Notes: generated by a model from the sequence alone, not told the origin. A stretch of DNA of 64,000 bases from Adiantum capillus-veneris (GCA_014529385.2 CM043945.1:147328741-147392740), one strand, 5' to 3'; positions 33,492 to 45,758 are shown, counted from the first letter of the stretch. A program made the numbers and translations.

Positions 33492-36208
33492 ATGACGAAT
33501 GACACGGAGCTGAAAGAGCTCAAGAAGCAACTCCAAGAATTAGAGGATCAAGGTTTCATCCGGCCCAGCAGCTCTCCTTTTGGGGCCCCAGTCCTGTTAG
33601 TCAAGAAGAAAGATGGCTCGATGCGACTACGCGTGGATTATCGGGCCCTCAACAAAATAACTATCAAGAACAGATACCCAGTTCCTCTCATGGAAGATCT
33701 TCTGGACAGACTACAGGGTGCCCAATACTTCACTCGCATCGACCTCCGCTCAGGCTATCACCAAGTCCACATCGCCTATAAAGACATTCTGAAGACCGCC
33801 TTCCGCACACGCTACGGCTCCTGGGAATGGATGGTCCTGGGGTTCGGTCTCACCGGCGGTCCTGGCACTTTTTGCCGAGTAATCCATGACAGCTTCCGCG
33901 ACATGATTGACGACTACCTCATCACTTACATTGATGACCTTCTCATCTACAGCAAGACCTTAGAAGAGCACCAAAAGCATGTCGCCGCAGTACTCCAACG
34001 CCTCCGTGAACACCAACTTTATGCAAAGCTGGAGAAATGTGAGTTTGTTGTCCATAAAATCGAATTCCTCGGTTTCATCGTCACGTCCGAAGGTATAATG
34101 GTGGACCCCAAGAAAGTCGACGCCGTCATCAAGTGGGCCCCCCCGACATCCATCAAAGAAGTCCGAGAGTTTGTGGGTTTCTGTCAGTACACCCGCTGCT
34201 TCATCCGCGACTTCAGCAAGATTGCGGCCCCACTTACAGAGATAACCAAAGGCCACAAACCCTTTCAGTGGACCTCCAGAGAAGAAGAAGCCTTTGAGAA
34301 CATGAAGATAGCTATGTGTGGTGCCCCCGTCCTCCGACTACCCGACTTCACCAAACCCTTTGAAGTTCATACGGATGCCTTCGATGGCGCCATTGGTGGT
34401 GTCCTCATGCAAGAGAGTCAACCCATCACCTATGAATCACACAAATTCACCGATGTAGAGACAAGATGGACCACACATGAGAAGGAAATGCTCGCTATCT
34501 TCCACTGCCTCCGAAAGTGGCGACACTATGTCCAAGACAAGCACACAAAGGTCTACACAGATAACATATCCCTCAAGTACTTCCAGACACAACCAAAAAT
34601 CACCCCCAAGCAAGCCAGGTGGCAAGATACACTGGCCGAATACGACATCGACATCATTCACAAACCAGGTACCACAAATGTCATGCCAGATGCTCTCAGT
34701 CGAAGACCCACCCTCACAGCCATCTCCACAGCAACCAGCACCCTACGCCAACGCATCCTCGACGCTCAAAAAGCTGACCCCGCTGTCCTCCGAATGCTCA
34801 ACGACCACATCTCTGGCAAAGCTGCCCTGGGTCTCTTCGAAGTCAAAGACAACCTCTTCTACGCGCATGGCAAAATCTACATCCCCAATGACCCAGAGCT
34901 AAAGAAAGACCTCATGTGGGAGGCTCATGACTGCAAGCTAGCGGGACATGGTGGCAGAAAAGATCTTATGACAAACTCCATCAACACTACATGTGGCCCA
35001 AAATGAAGGACGACGTAATCGACTACGTGCGCACCTGCCCAACCTGTCAACTGGTCAAAGCTCAAAGACTCAAGCATGCTGGCCTCCTCCACCCCATGCC
35101 AACACCCTCCCGGCCTTGGGACATGGTAAGTATGGACTTCATCGTCGACCTCCCCCCCTCCCACGGCCACACTACCATCATGATGGTCGTCGACTACTTC
35201 ACCAAGCAAGCCCACTTCATACCAGCAAAGCCTTCCGTCACTGCCTACCAAGTCGCCAAACACTTCTTCGCCAAAGTCTTCAAATACCACGGCCTCCCCT
35301 TAGCCATGGTTTCAGATCGCAACACCCGCTTCCTCAGTGACCTCTGGTGCGAGCTCTTCAAGCTGCTAGGCACCCAGCTACGCTTCTCCTCCGCCTACCA
35401 CCCTGAAACCAACGGTCAAACTGAAAGAGTCAACCAAGGCATCGAAGACTACATCCGCAGCTACGTCAAGGCCGATCAGAAGGACTGGTCCGAATACATG
35501 GCCATCCTGGAATTCCACTACAACAACTCCATCCACAACAACACTGGCTACACCCCCTTCGAGCTCTCCACAGGTAAAGAAGTCATCACCCCTCTTGCAC
35601 TGGCAACCGGCGATGTGCATGCCCAGGATCTGGAATGCGAGGAGTTTCTTCAACAATGGCAGACGCGCATGCAAAATGCAAAGAAAAGCCTCGAGCAAAG
35701 CAAGGTACGCATCGCCAAATACGCCAACCAAAAGCGACGACCTGCCAAACTCTTCAAAGAAGGTGACCTGGTCCTCATCAGCTCTCAGAATATCACCCTC
35801 CCTCAAGGCCTCTCCCCGAAGTTCAATCATCACTACTATGGTCCATACAAAGTGCTCAAGTCCTTCAACGACGTCACCTTCAAGCTGGAGCTCCCACCAC
35901 ACATCAACATCCACAACGCTTTCCATGTAAGTTTACTCAAAAGATTTGTGCCGGATAACACCTATGGGCGAAGTCTCCCCGAATATGTAAAGGATGGCCC
36001 GCCACATGAGCCGGAGGCCATCCTAAAGTCGCGTTTTGGACGTCGGGGACAACTCTTCTATGTCAAATGGAGCAATCGCCCCATGACGGAATGCACTTGG
36101 GTACCTAAAGAAATCATGCTTCGACTCGGAAGACCCCTTGTGCTGCGCTTCTACAACATGCCCACTGAAGAGGACGACAACACACTAAATGAAAACCACA
36201 TAGAGTAG
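33492..36208 (+). pseudogene. Gypsy B reverse transcriptase, RNase H, integrase, chromodomain
   Basis: Two long frames, 33,492-35,006 and 34,991-36,208, are joined by one frameshift near 34,960. The first has [52 protein letters not shown] (catalytic DD present), [15 protein letters not shown] and [17 protein letters not shown] (RNase H). The RT motif usually FGLTNAPATF reads [10 protein letters not shown]. The second frame has CPTCQLVKAQR, WDMVSMDFIVDLP, LAMVSDRNTRFLSDLW and HPETNGQTERVNQ (DDE integrase), GPYKVLK, and a chromodomain (ILKSRFGRRGQLFYVKWSNRPMTECTW in two parts). GC-richer and better preserved than gypsy A. Confidence 0.9.
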
Positions 36209-36383
36209 TCCTCCCCCCCCCACTTGTAACTAGCATCACCCTAGGTAGCTAGACATTTTTGGCAACACTTCACTCCCCCTTTGTAAATATCCGCCCCCAA
36301 AACCTCGGCATCAACTTTTGTATCGGCACCTCTCAAAACCCCGGCTTGACGTGGGCGTCAAGCTCTCTCAACCCGAGGGTGTA

Positions 36384-36633
36384 TATAAGGGAAGTATGTG
36401 CCACTTCCCCCAACTTGCGAGCCCCGTTTTCATGTGATTCTTCGCGTCCCTTGTATTCGGCACTTTCTTATGATATTGATCATTCGTTCGCGTCCCTCAC
36501 TCTCGTGTCCCTCTTGCGTTCAGTTTTCAAGTTGCGTTCTTGTGTATGCGTTTGCTTGTCTGCAGATCCCGTTTGCAACGCAGGTGAGCCGGCGCGGCCC
36601 CTTTTCCCTGACGCCCCGAACGAGGGCATCACA
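36384..36633 (+). repeat. Gypsy B 3' LTR
   Basis: Matches 25,366-25,615 at about 97%. Sequence further 5' (36,209-36,383) has no partner at the 5' end, so the left LTR may be truncated or the LTR may start at TGTATATAAGG (36,380). Confidence 0.8.
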
Positions 36634-36725
36634 TTCTACATGGGAGAATGTCTCCGCACTTAAGAAACGTTTTCTTAGGTTTGTTTTAAAGGACGAAAAC
36701 GATTCTCAAGGGGAGGGGGGGGGGA

Positions 36726-36848
36726 TGTAAGGACATGGGTCCTACGAACAAGGCCACCAGCACGGCTGGACACTGTGTAAACTAGGGGGAGGCTATAAGA
36801 TAGAACGGTTGGGTGAGGACTAGCACACGCATTACCACCGCCCTTTCA
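36726..36848 (+). repeat. Gypsy A 3' LTR
   Basis: 123 bp beginning TGTAAGGACATGGG right after a polypurine tract. TAATA follows at 36,849. Confidence 0.85.
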
Positions 36849-36853
36849 TAATA

Positions 36854-37515
36854 TAAATTCTCTTAAGTTACAAATGTGAGTATGGCAAAGGAACATTCAA
36901 AAAGTTCACCTATGCCTTCATGTATATTTCCTTATGCGCTAGTAGTAGACAAGTATGAAATGCAATATGAAAGAAGGGCTTTAATTTGTACGGTCTATGG
37001 TCACGTTCCCCCCTAGAGTTCCTTATAGCTTGGTTTAGAGAGAAAATGGCTCATCTCCAGCATAGAGGTCATACATGTCCAAGTTATCCCTAAGAGTATT
37101 TACATAATCTTATATATATGCTCTAGGTGGTTGCAAATACTTACAGCCACCATGGATGCTACTTCTCTTTCACCATCCTTTGCCATCGTGGATTGTTCTT
37201 CCTTAAAAAAGTGGCTTCCACATGCGCTCACAATGCACAATAATGTGCAATGCCCACGCAAAGCACGATAGTCGGTGCAAACATTGTCCACCAATGGATA
37301 TGCAATGCTAGTTGAGTCGACACTCTCTTGACTTGATCCATTGGTATCAGTCAAGGGCCGCATGCAACCAACGACCACTACTGCCTCGAGTTATAGGGAG
37401 TCCAAACGGTAGCCCTCTAAAGGAAAAAATACAAATGAGGCTATTAGTAAGGTAGGGCGCACTAATGTGTGCCTCGCAAGTGAGGTTCAGATGCTCCACA
37501 GTACGTGAGAGATCG

Positions 37516-37547
<32 letters not shown>

Positions 37548-38452
37548 TTACCAACACTTTGCTCAGGTCAACTAGAAGATGCAATTCTCTCTCTCTTTCA
37601 CACACACACACACAATATATCTAGCACTTCTCTTCATTTTCTTCTCGCTCACCCTCTCCCTCTCTAACTCATGATAATCCGGTTGATCTCAGCGGTGGAA
37701 GCAAGTTCTGGTTGAGGCTCACATCGCCCACCAGCAAACCTACACCTAGTATCGCAGCCGGCACTAAGAAACCCTAGCACACTAATAAGCTGGTTCCACC
37801 CCAATCTCTCGTCTCTCCTCTCCACATGCGTGCATCTGTCATCACAAAGCATGTGCTTACCACAGATCACTTAACTCATAGTTAGGATCCACATTCAATG
37901 ATGCAAGTGTTACTACATGTCCGTCGTTCAAAGATAGTGCCTTGTGGCCACCCTTGCTCTCACCTTCTTCTCCATCTACTCTTCTTCCCCCCCTCTTTCT
38001 CTTCTATCTTCCTTCATGTGCGCTACAATTTAGCTCAAGTTTCTTAATGTGCACGTCGAAAAAATTATTGTCAGTAATGTAGGTTCTTTGAACATGTTAG
38101 AGGTCGAGGAGCTGTGCAAATAGTTGATTATAGGCAAGCAAGTGTCGTAGAGGGTGCTTGGGCTACAATAGTATCTCGAGACAATTGGAGGGTCAAATTG
38201 ATAAGAAATGTAGTCGGGGTGGAGAGAGCCCACAGGACACATGGGTAGCGTGGGCAGTTGAAGGCCAAGGAAGATATAATTGCTTGTGGATTTTTGAGAC
38301 AAAAGGAGGGCGATGGGAGGAACATGCTTAGAAGACGGTAAAGAAAGCTTGCATCAACAATGGGGGCATGCATGTAGTCGGGCTATATTTATTTATATGA
38401 GCTAGTCTTTGGTCTTTGGTGAGGCACCAAATATTTAAAAAAATTAAAAAGA

Positions 38453-38504
<52 letters not shown>

Positions 38505-39250
38505 GTATATAAGATTACATGCTTAATATTTTACGTCCTGTCGCACACCATTGAAGTAGTTGGGCAAGCCTTAGAAGCACAATCATGGGTCATTTAAAAT
38601 TCACATTTTTTATCTCTTCCAGTGGATCATGGCAATCCCTCTTGAAGGTAGTATTCATGTCCTTCACTTGGCATGAGTCATGTGTACAGAAGTAGACCTC
38701 CCAAGGATTTCAATCCTCTCTAGCACCCTCAAATTCCACTTAGACAAGCCAATATTAGAATCATTTAGATAGTGTTATCTTACTTCCTTCAATCAGTGGT
38801 GTTTAAACACCTTCCTAACACATGTTTTTAGTGTGGGCCAACAACACACAAGATTAGAGATTATTCGTTTAGAAGATGAAGAGGTGAAGAATGTTAGGGT
38901 GTAGCACATAGCAAGCAAGTGGAGAAAACTCATAAAGGCCCAGAATTAAGAATTAACTCTGAGAAGGAAATGAAGCAAGCCCCCTTGAACCCCTTGTCTC
39001 AACTTAAAGCTTCAACCAAAGAATAATGGTTGTTTCCAAAGTGTCAAAAACAACCCTACAAGCCTATTACTCTCTATGCACCCTTGGCTGAGCCAATGAT
39101 GACAAGTTCCTATTGGCTACACGTTCTGGTATAGCAAAGACCTCTACCTATGTGGTTGATGCAAAAAATAAAAGGTTACTGCAGTTGAACAAAGGCCCCT
39201 TGACCCAACTTCCTCGTCTCCCCACCCTTTCCATGTAGTGGAAGACCCCC
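36854..39250. other. Intergenic, no supported gene
   Basis: Short CT/GA tracts near 37,518-37,550, (CA)n near 37,600, and an (AT)n(AC)n(AT)n block at about 38,453-38,512. Small ORFs lack coding character. Confidence 0.5.
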
Positions 39251-39460
39251 TCCTATTCAAAACCTATGGAAGTCCATAAAGACAATGCTATGTAGACCAA
39301 TCTATACTATAGATAAAAGGGTGGGGTTCCCCCCCCCCCCCCTGACACGTGGCATAATTTCCTCGCTTCAACAAGTGTAGCCTGCAGCCCGATGACTTGG
39401 GCGGCCTATTCAAAACCTATGGAAGTCCATAAAGATAGTGCTATGTAGACCAATCCCCTT
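39251..39460. repeat. 52-bp direct repeats flanking a TCTATACTA-type insert
   Basis: CCTATTCAAAACCTATGGAA through GTAGACCAAT occurs at about 39,251-39,302 and again at about 39,409-39,460, with about two differences. Between them lies a roughly 108-bp piece starting TCTATACTATAGATAAAAGG, then GTGGGGTT, a C run and CACGTGGC. The insert matches the terminus family seen at 8,477, 11,871 and 52,633, here in plus orientation. Confidence 0.75.
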
Positions 39461-39512
39461 GGAAAAAACCTACCAAAGGTAAGAAACAAAATGTATATCT
39501 TGAAAATTGTTT

Positions 39513-39538
39513 TTGGGGGGGGGGGGGGGGGGGGGGGG
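39513..39538 (+). repeat. Poly-G run
   Basis: More than 20 G residues in a row. A run like this may be real or a sequencing or assembly length error. Confidence 0.9.
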
Positions 39539-39813
39539 TTTGAACAACCTATTAAAAAATGAGGTCCTTAGCAAAGGCGTGGGCTCTATTAGACTAGACT
39601 AGTTATCCTTTTGGCATAACAATTATTGTTTTGTAAGCTCTTGGTGAGCAAACCCTAAAATCTATCCTAATGGATGATATAGCAAGAGGGAGGTGCTCAC
39701 TTCGAAGATAGTACCCAACCATGTCATTTCTCTATGCCTTTGTCTCTACATGAGCACACAATCATGCTCGTGCATGATTGTGTGCTCATGCTCGTGCACG
39801 TTACATACACCCT

Positions 39814-39860
<47 letters not shown>
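39814..39860 (+). repeat. (CT)n microsatellite
   Basis: About 46 bp of CT. The direct repeat TCATGCTCGTGCA occurs twice just upstream. Confidence 0.95.
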
Positions 39861-39863
<3 letters not shown>

Positions 39864-40779
39864 GTGGTGGTTGTGCATTTCCATCGTATTTTGCAGGCTC
39901 ACATAGCCTCCCCTATTGCAGCGATGGTGTCTAAAATAGATGCGAGTGTCAAGGCTGCTAACCAAAGGTATTAGCTAGTTGGGACAACATTTTTGGAACA
40001 AAAATATATTTGTGGAGCTTGGTTGTCTTAAGATGGGTTTCTAGCAGTCACCCTTGTTTTGTAGTTTTTGCACTCGAGCCTATGCAGATTCCATCTCGCC
40101 TGGTTGAACTAAATGTTGTTTTATCTAATACAATGCTCTTTTTATTCTACAAGAAATAAAGAGAGTCCCATAAAGCTAGCTGCATTGTGCACATTTGTGC
40201 CCACAATGGGAGAGAAATAACCTTGGAAGGTAGAGCATGGAGCAATGTAGTGAGAGCCACTGAAAAGCTTTATGAGCATGATCCAACACAATCCTATGGA
40301 TTTTTCATGTAAAAGACGCGTTTTCACGCGAAGTTTTGGGCATTCTCAGGGTCACCTTTGTGTCAACAAGTCATATGGTGCTTCATGTACACCAAGTGGT
40401 GATAAACATTGATTGGTGAATGTGTGTGACAACTAGCTAACATGGCCCCATATTGTAGCTTGAGGATTGTCAAAATCAATCCTTGCCTCCTCCATGTGCT
40501 AGCGAGACCTTAATATCTACCTGCAATGTGCAATGAAATAATTGAGCGAGAATGGGAGATATTTCTTTACGGCAATCACCTCTCACAATCCTTGCAAGGA
40601 GTTGGGGGGGCTAAGGCATAGCTTAAGTGGGCCTTCGCCTAGTCCTCCTTTTTAATGATTTGACTTCTATTTATCAAGCGTCCTTTGAAGGCATAGGACT
40701 ACTTACTTGTACTAGGCTACTAGGATAGCTCCAAAAATGTTTGTGACACATGAGACCGCCGAGCTAACAGAGAGTCCTT

Positions 40780-41010
40780 GTCAACGACTGATAATTCAGT
40801 TGGAAGAGTCATAGCCTATAAGTGCAAAGATGGTGAGTTCAACACCCTTTGATTGCTCGAAGACATGTTCTAGCTCTCAAGAGCATTTCTCATGTGGTTT
40901 GGCCAACCTTATCCGATCGGGATGACTCTACCTTAAAGGTTGGACTACCTCCACCATACGGGGGTTGGGTGTGTGCGTTGTAATTTCAAGTTGTAGGTAT
41001 CTCTTTTAAA
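40780..41010 (+). mobile_element. tRNA-derived SINE-like repeat
   Basis: TAATTCAGTTGGAAGAG resembles a Pol III A box, and GGTGAGTTCAACACC about 35 bases later resembles a B box. The body CGGGATGACTCTACCTTAAAGG ... CTCCACCATACGGGGG ... TTTCAAGTTGTAGGTA recurs at about 54,905-54,985 in GAE intron 2. A tRNA-like head plus a shared body is the pattern of plant SINEs. Ends and target duplications were not resolved. Confidence 0.45.
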
Positions 41011-41449
41011 AAAACAAGTGAAAGAGTCACCACGGCTTTCTAAAAACATAAGAGAGTGATAAATTAATTAGGTTGAGTTTAACTTGAATCATTGTTTGAG
41101 AAAGGATTGTCTTAGCTTAGCCTTGAGCCGATTGAAATCGAGACTAGCCGGTTGCAAACCCTGGTACATGAGGAGGTTGTAATAACATTATTGAACTTAA
41201 TTTCTTTGTGGTTTCTCAAATTCTCACTTTTTTGTACGAAAGTAAAATGTGTGTTTGTGTTTTTTTTAATTTCATTTTCTTATAAGAAAGCATACGTGTG
41301 TTCAATGGATAAATTGCACATAAAATTATCTACCTGACTATTTAAATTCAATTTTGAAAAAGGTTGTGAGACTTATAAAGAAAAGGGGTGGAGGAGACAG
41401 TGTAGAGACATTTAGTCGAAAAAAAGGGTAATTTTTTAGATCCATCGTG

Positions 41450-42019
41450 AATCAATAGACTTCATCTCTATGCTTCTTGAGGCATTTGAGACAGACCAGA
41501 CCTACTCTCAAACTTTTGTCGAGGTGCTTATTAAGGAGTATGTTGGGAGATGCCATGTGGAAAATGAAAGCAAAAGGGGACCATCCCATGAAAAAGCTTT
41601 GAGGTCCATGATTAAGTCTAAGAGGAGAGTCCACTTGATGTCCACTAGAAACTCTCTTATTTTGGCCCTTATTAGTGACAAATTCCATTGGTGTGTTCTG
41701 AACCGAACAGAAATCTTGAGGTCTATAAGCCACTCATGATTAAGAGGATCCCACAACTGATCCAAGTTCAAAGACCCTTTTTATGAAGGATCAAGGCTTT
41801 TCTTTTGTTGGTGTTAGGGACTGAAGAACCAGGGAGTGCACGCCACCAGATAGCATCACCGTCTGCTATAGAGATCCTATGCTTCGAAAGAGAATTAAAT
41901 TATATTTTGTGTTGATGATTGTTCCATGTCTGAATGATGGATATTAGAAGGTCAAAACCAAAGGAGGAGACTCTAGATAAATTTACTGAGGAAGGCATCC
42001 TCGATTCTCGACCAATTTG
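41450..42019 (-). pseudogene. LINE ORF2 distal part, left of the CACTA insertion
   Basis: Minus-strand frames downstream of the CACTA insertion continue the LINE at 47.8-50.3 kb: KFKLVENRG, then ADGDAIWW-like text near 41,860, then QLWDPLNHEWLIDLKI, FRTHQWNLSLIRAKIREF and FMGWSPFAFIFHMASPNILLN. This is typical post-RT LINE sequence before the zinc-binding domain. It fades out near 41,450, so the element's 3' end is missing. Frameshifts are present. Confidence 0.65.
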
Positions 42020-42234
42020 CACTACAAGAGGTACTTCACATTAGCGATCTTCGCACTGTGACGCTCAAAAGTGAAAATCTACGGCGTCGCTATGAGTGTC
42101 GCTATTTTCTTTGTTGCATAGTGATGCCCATAGCGACGCCGACAGGGGTAAAAAATAAACCAAGAGCGCCCAAAACTCAGATCTCATATTTGAGTTTTGG
42201 CGCTCAAACGAAAGAGGTAAACCCATGCTCTCCC

Positions 42235-42243
42235 TCTCTCTCA

Positions 42244-42284
<41 letters not shown>

Positions 42285-42359
42285 AGAGGAAGGAGAGCCA
42301 GGTATGCTCTTTCCCTCTCCTCTCTCTCATGTTCCCTTCCCCTCTTTCTCTCTCACTCC

Positions 42360-42415
<56 letters not shown>

Positions 42416-42539
42416 CATAAACAAAAAACACATACACACACACATTGAGAGAGAGAGAGAGTACACATATGCATAAACAAAAAACACATACACACACACA
42501 TGCATAAACAAAGAATGCATACACACACATTGAGAGAGG

Positions 42540-42575
<36 letters not shown>
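42235..42575 (+). repeat. (CT)n(CA)n and (GA)n microsatellites in CACTA
   Basis: Two CT-CA compound blocks (42,235-42,280 and 42,357-42,412), two copies of CATGCATAAACAAAAAACAC-like spacer, and a GA block (42,548-42,575). Confidence 0.9.
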
Positions 42576-42578
<3 letters not shown>

Positions 42579-42599
42579 AAAAAGTAGAGAAAATATGAA

Positions 42600-43090
42600 A
42601 TGAAATGTTATATCAAGATTTAAGGTTAGGTTAGATTTAAAATTATATTTAAAGTTACGTTAGATTAAGATCTAAAATTAAGTTAGATTATATTTAACTT
42701 ATATTTAAAATTTATGCTAAATTTAAAATTAGGTTAGACTTAAGATTATGTTAAGATTTTAATTAGATTTAAGATTAAGTTAGATTACATTTAGGTTTAG
42801 ATTAGATTTAGGTTTATGTTGAGTTTAAGGTTAGGTTAGATTTAAAATTAGGACAAGATTTAAGATTAGCTAAGTTAGATTTAAGATTGGATTAGATTTA
42901 GGTTTATGTTGATCGAGTTTAAGATTAGATTAAATTTAGATTTAAGATTAAGACAAGATTTAAGGTTAGATTAAATTTACATTTAAGTTCATGTTAAATT
43001 TAAGATTAGATTAGATTTAGGTTTATGTTGAGTTTAAGATTAGATTAGATCTAGGTTTATGTTAGATTAGATTTAGGTTAGATTTTAGGG
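42600..43090 (+). repeat. Degenerate TTAGATTTAGG-type minisatellite
   Basis: About 490 bp made of variants of AGATTTAGGTTTATGTTGAG and GTTAGATTTAAGATTAG in imprecise register, very low in C on the plus strand. Superficially like plant telomere repeats (TTTAGGG) but the units never show a regular 7-bp period. Confidence 0.85.
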
Positions 43091-43610
43091 CATGTCAATG
43101 AAGGCCTTGCCCAAAGAGAAAACATTAGGTACACAACAGTATGTATATTCCCATCAAAATCTGACACCTATTAACTCACCCACTAACCATATTCAATTAG
43201 CTCAAAATCACCATATGTTCAATTATGTTAGATTTAAGATTACATTTTGGATTTAGTTTTGATATTAAAGTCTACCTTCGAGATTACGTAGAAAAATTAG
43301 AGTTACGCGAACGGTGATCTCTCTCTTCCTTTCTACAGATACAACCTTAAGTTGGAAAGCTTTCAACGGTATGATACTCAGATTGGGGGCCAACATGTAA
43401 TTTGCTAAGTAATCCCTCAAACAAGGATCTGCTGTGAAGAGATGTTAAGATGCTGTGAATTGCTACAGCTAGAGAAGAGGCAAAGGGGTTTTGTCCACTA
43501 CATGCACTATCATGTAGACGTGGGTGTGTAGTTTCTTGTACCCACAAATATAGGGGTGGTCCTGATCTCTAATCACCTCTAGACCGAGGTGTGCGGGAAT
43601 CGAACATGAC

Positions 43611-43612
<2 letters not shown>

Positions 43613-43684
<72 letters not shown>
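43613..43684 (+). repeat. (GA)n microsatellite
   Basis: About 70 bp of GA just upstream of the TNP2-like gene start. Confidence 0.95.
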
Positions 43685-43692
<8 letters not shown>

Positions 43693-43750
43693 CGGAGGAT
43701 GCCAATAGAAGATTAAATTTATGTCCAGGTTATAAGGTTCTAACATTCAT

Positions 43751-45250
43751 TATGAGTAGTGACGAGGATGTGGGGCCGTCCAATCGAAACACCTATCTCT
43801 CAACAAGGATCCTATGTCCTTGTAATCAATGCAAGCATGTTGTGTGACGACAAGACTCGTTTCTTTGCAGCACGTTCGCGAATTGGCGAGTTTGATCCAT
43901 CTATTATAGATTGAGTTATTGTCAATTATAACTTGTCGGACTGTGATGCTGGCCAACAGGCAGCAATCTTGCAACCCAATAGACGTGTTTGCAGGCACTT
44001 TGGTCAAGAAGCATACCTGAGGTCACAAGATGTAGCCTCTGACAGCTGAAGGATGATCATGCAGACCACATTCCCAACGAGGCAATGTTTGAGCCCGAGA
44101 TCGATAAAATGATCGAGATGATCATGGATTCAGAAAGGCTTATCTATGATGATATGAAAAGTGAAGCCGATATACCATTGTATGATGGAGCACGTGTGTT
44201 TAGATTGAAGGCGCTCTTGATTCTTCTCAACATGCAGGCAAAGGATGGAGTGACACTAGCATCACAACGCTTTTCAGGTGATCTATTACAATGTGTTTAT
44301 ATCAATAGAAAACTCTAGATGTATAATGATATGATAGATTACTTACACAAGTGTACCTCATTTTTTTCGCTGTGTAGATTGCTCAAAGAGCACATATTGC
44401 CAGCTGATAATGTGATGCCAGATTCCAGAGAGGAAGCAAAAAAATCTTGCGAAACTTGGGGATGGATTACAATTCAATTCACTCTTGTCCTAACGACTGC
44501 ATTCTTTTCAGAGGGGAATACATAGATATGGAGAAGTGTACGAAATGTGATTCCGAGAGATATCAAGTAGATCTCCACGGAACAAAAATTCCACAAAAGA
44601 TTTTGCAACATTTTCCTCTGCTTCCTCGCATCCAGCATTTCTTTGAATGTAAGTCCATGGCCGTCCTGAATCATGGCACAAGGAGAATAGATCTTCAGAT
44701 GGTGTGCTACAAATTCTTGCAGATTGCGCAGCCTGGAAACATATAGACGATACATGGCTGGATTTTTACAAGGAAGCTCAAAATCTACGCATAGGCCTAG
44801 CTATAGATGGCGTAAATCCATTTGGTCAGAGATCAACATCTTACATTGTATGGCCCGTTGTCATCGTCAACTACAACATTCCCCCGTGGTTGACTACTAA
44901 GAAGGGGCACATGTGGCTAACCTTGATTGTGTCGGGGCGATAAAAAGTGAAGAATATGGATGTGTATCTTCGTCCACTATTGGAGGTACGTCATAGAGGT
45001 AGCCCCTCGTAGTGCACGAACATATGAGGGCTACCATGTGCCAATCACAATGGCATCAATGGAAGAGATCGGAGAAGATGCTCAGTCAGAAGCCGCTAAG
45101 GTGGTGCAAGACGAGCATCAAGCTGCTACTCTCTATGGGGTGTATGCAGAGGATCTACAACATGAAACAGGCATCTGCCTAAATGGAGAGCTCTATATAA
45201 ACATAGGGAGTTATGCTGAGCTATGCGAGGATGAGAGAGAGACCTCTTAA
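43751..45250 (+). pseudogene. TNP2-like CACTA transposase, truncated and frameshifted
   Basis: Begins near 43,751 (MSSDEDVGPSNRNT) with an N-terminal CPCNQCKHVV, recalling the Transpose_assoc CPC..C motif. Blocks then match the transposase family TNP2: EADIPLYDGARVFRLKALLILLN, RLLKEHILPADNVMPDS, YNSIHSCPNDCILFRGEY, CTKCDSERYQ, KIPQKILQHFPLLPRIQ, AWKHIDDTWLDFYKEAQ, LRIGLAIDGVNPFGQRS, YNIPPWLTTKKGHMWLTLI and NMDVYLRPLLE near 44,985. At least four stops or frameshifts interrupt it. After DVYLRPLLE the family's C-terminal half is absent. The 45,020-45,250 frame (MASMEEIGEDAQSEAA...) is unrecognised. It cannot encode an active transposase. Confidence 0.82.
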
Positions 45251-45475
45251 ATCCATAAACATTGTATTTGAACAATTTTGCTCTGTTTTATAATATATAT
45301 TGTATTCACGTGGCTTTTTGTCCATTCCTGTTTATATGCTCTACTTGAGAAATAAAAATTGTGTTTAATCGTCATTGCTTCTACTCCATGTATGCTCCAG
45401 GTATGTTCTCACACGCGGGGACACTCCTCGGTGTGTCGTGAAAGTCTGATACGTCGACGCAAAATTGCGCTCCGA

Positions 45476-45596
45476 GTGCAATGGAGATTGAGGCTGCAAT
45501 CACGAAGGAGGTGACCCGTCTCTGCTCATTGATGCTGCATCTATGAGCAGGGATGGATCACCTCTTTCGCGATTACAGCCTCAGTCTCCATCGCAC
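45476..45596. repeat. 121-bp foldback (54-nt arms) between the CACTA genes
   Basis: The left arm 45,476-45,529 (GTGCAATGGAGATTGAGGCT...TCTGCTCAT) pairs with the right arm 45,543-45,596 at roughly 80% by eye, with a loop of 13 nt. A transcript would fold into a long miRNA-precursor-like hairpin. Confidence 0.85.
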
Positions 45597-45683
45597 TATG
45601 AGTTTCATCCTTTTACAAGATACGTAGAATGCACACGGGAGACAAATTTACAAGAACTTCACAGAAATCTCTCCCCCTTTATG

Positions 45684-45689
<6 letters not shown>

Positions 45690-45756
<67 letters not shown>
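45690..45756 (+). repeat. (CT)n(TA)n microsatellite
   Basis: About 30 bp of CT run into about 36 bp of TA. Confidence 0.95.

Positions 45757-45758
<2 letters not shown>

Noticed and set aside
33960-35926. Long minus-strand frames opposite gypsy B pol
   Set aside because: They mirror a GC-rich coding strand and have no recognisable domains, while the plus frames have RT, RNase H and integrase.
37100-38400. Candidate host gene from several 60-90 codon ORFs
   Set aside because: No conserved motif, splice-consistent chain or codon pattern links them.
42600-43090. Interstitial telomere array
   Set aside because: Units contain TTTAGG-like words but lack a regular TTTAGGG period, and the tract sits inside a CACTA element.
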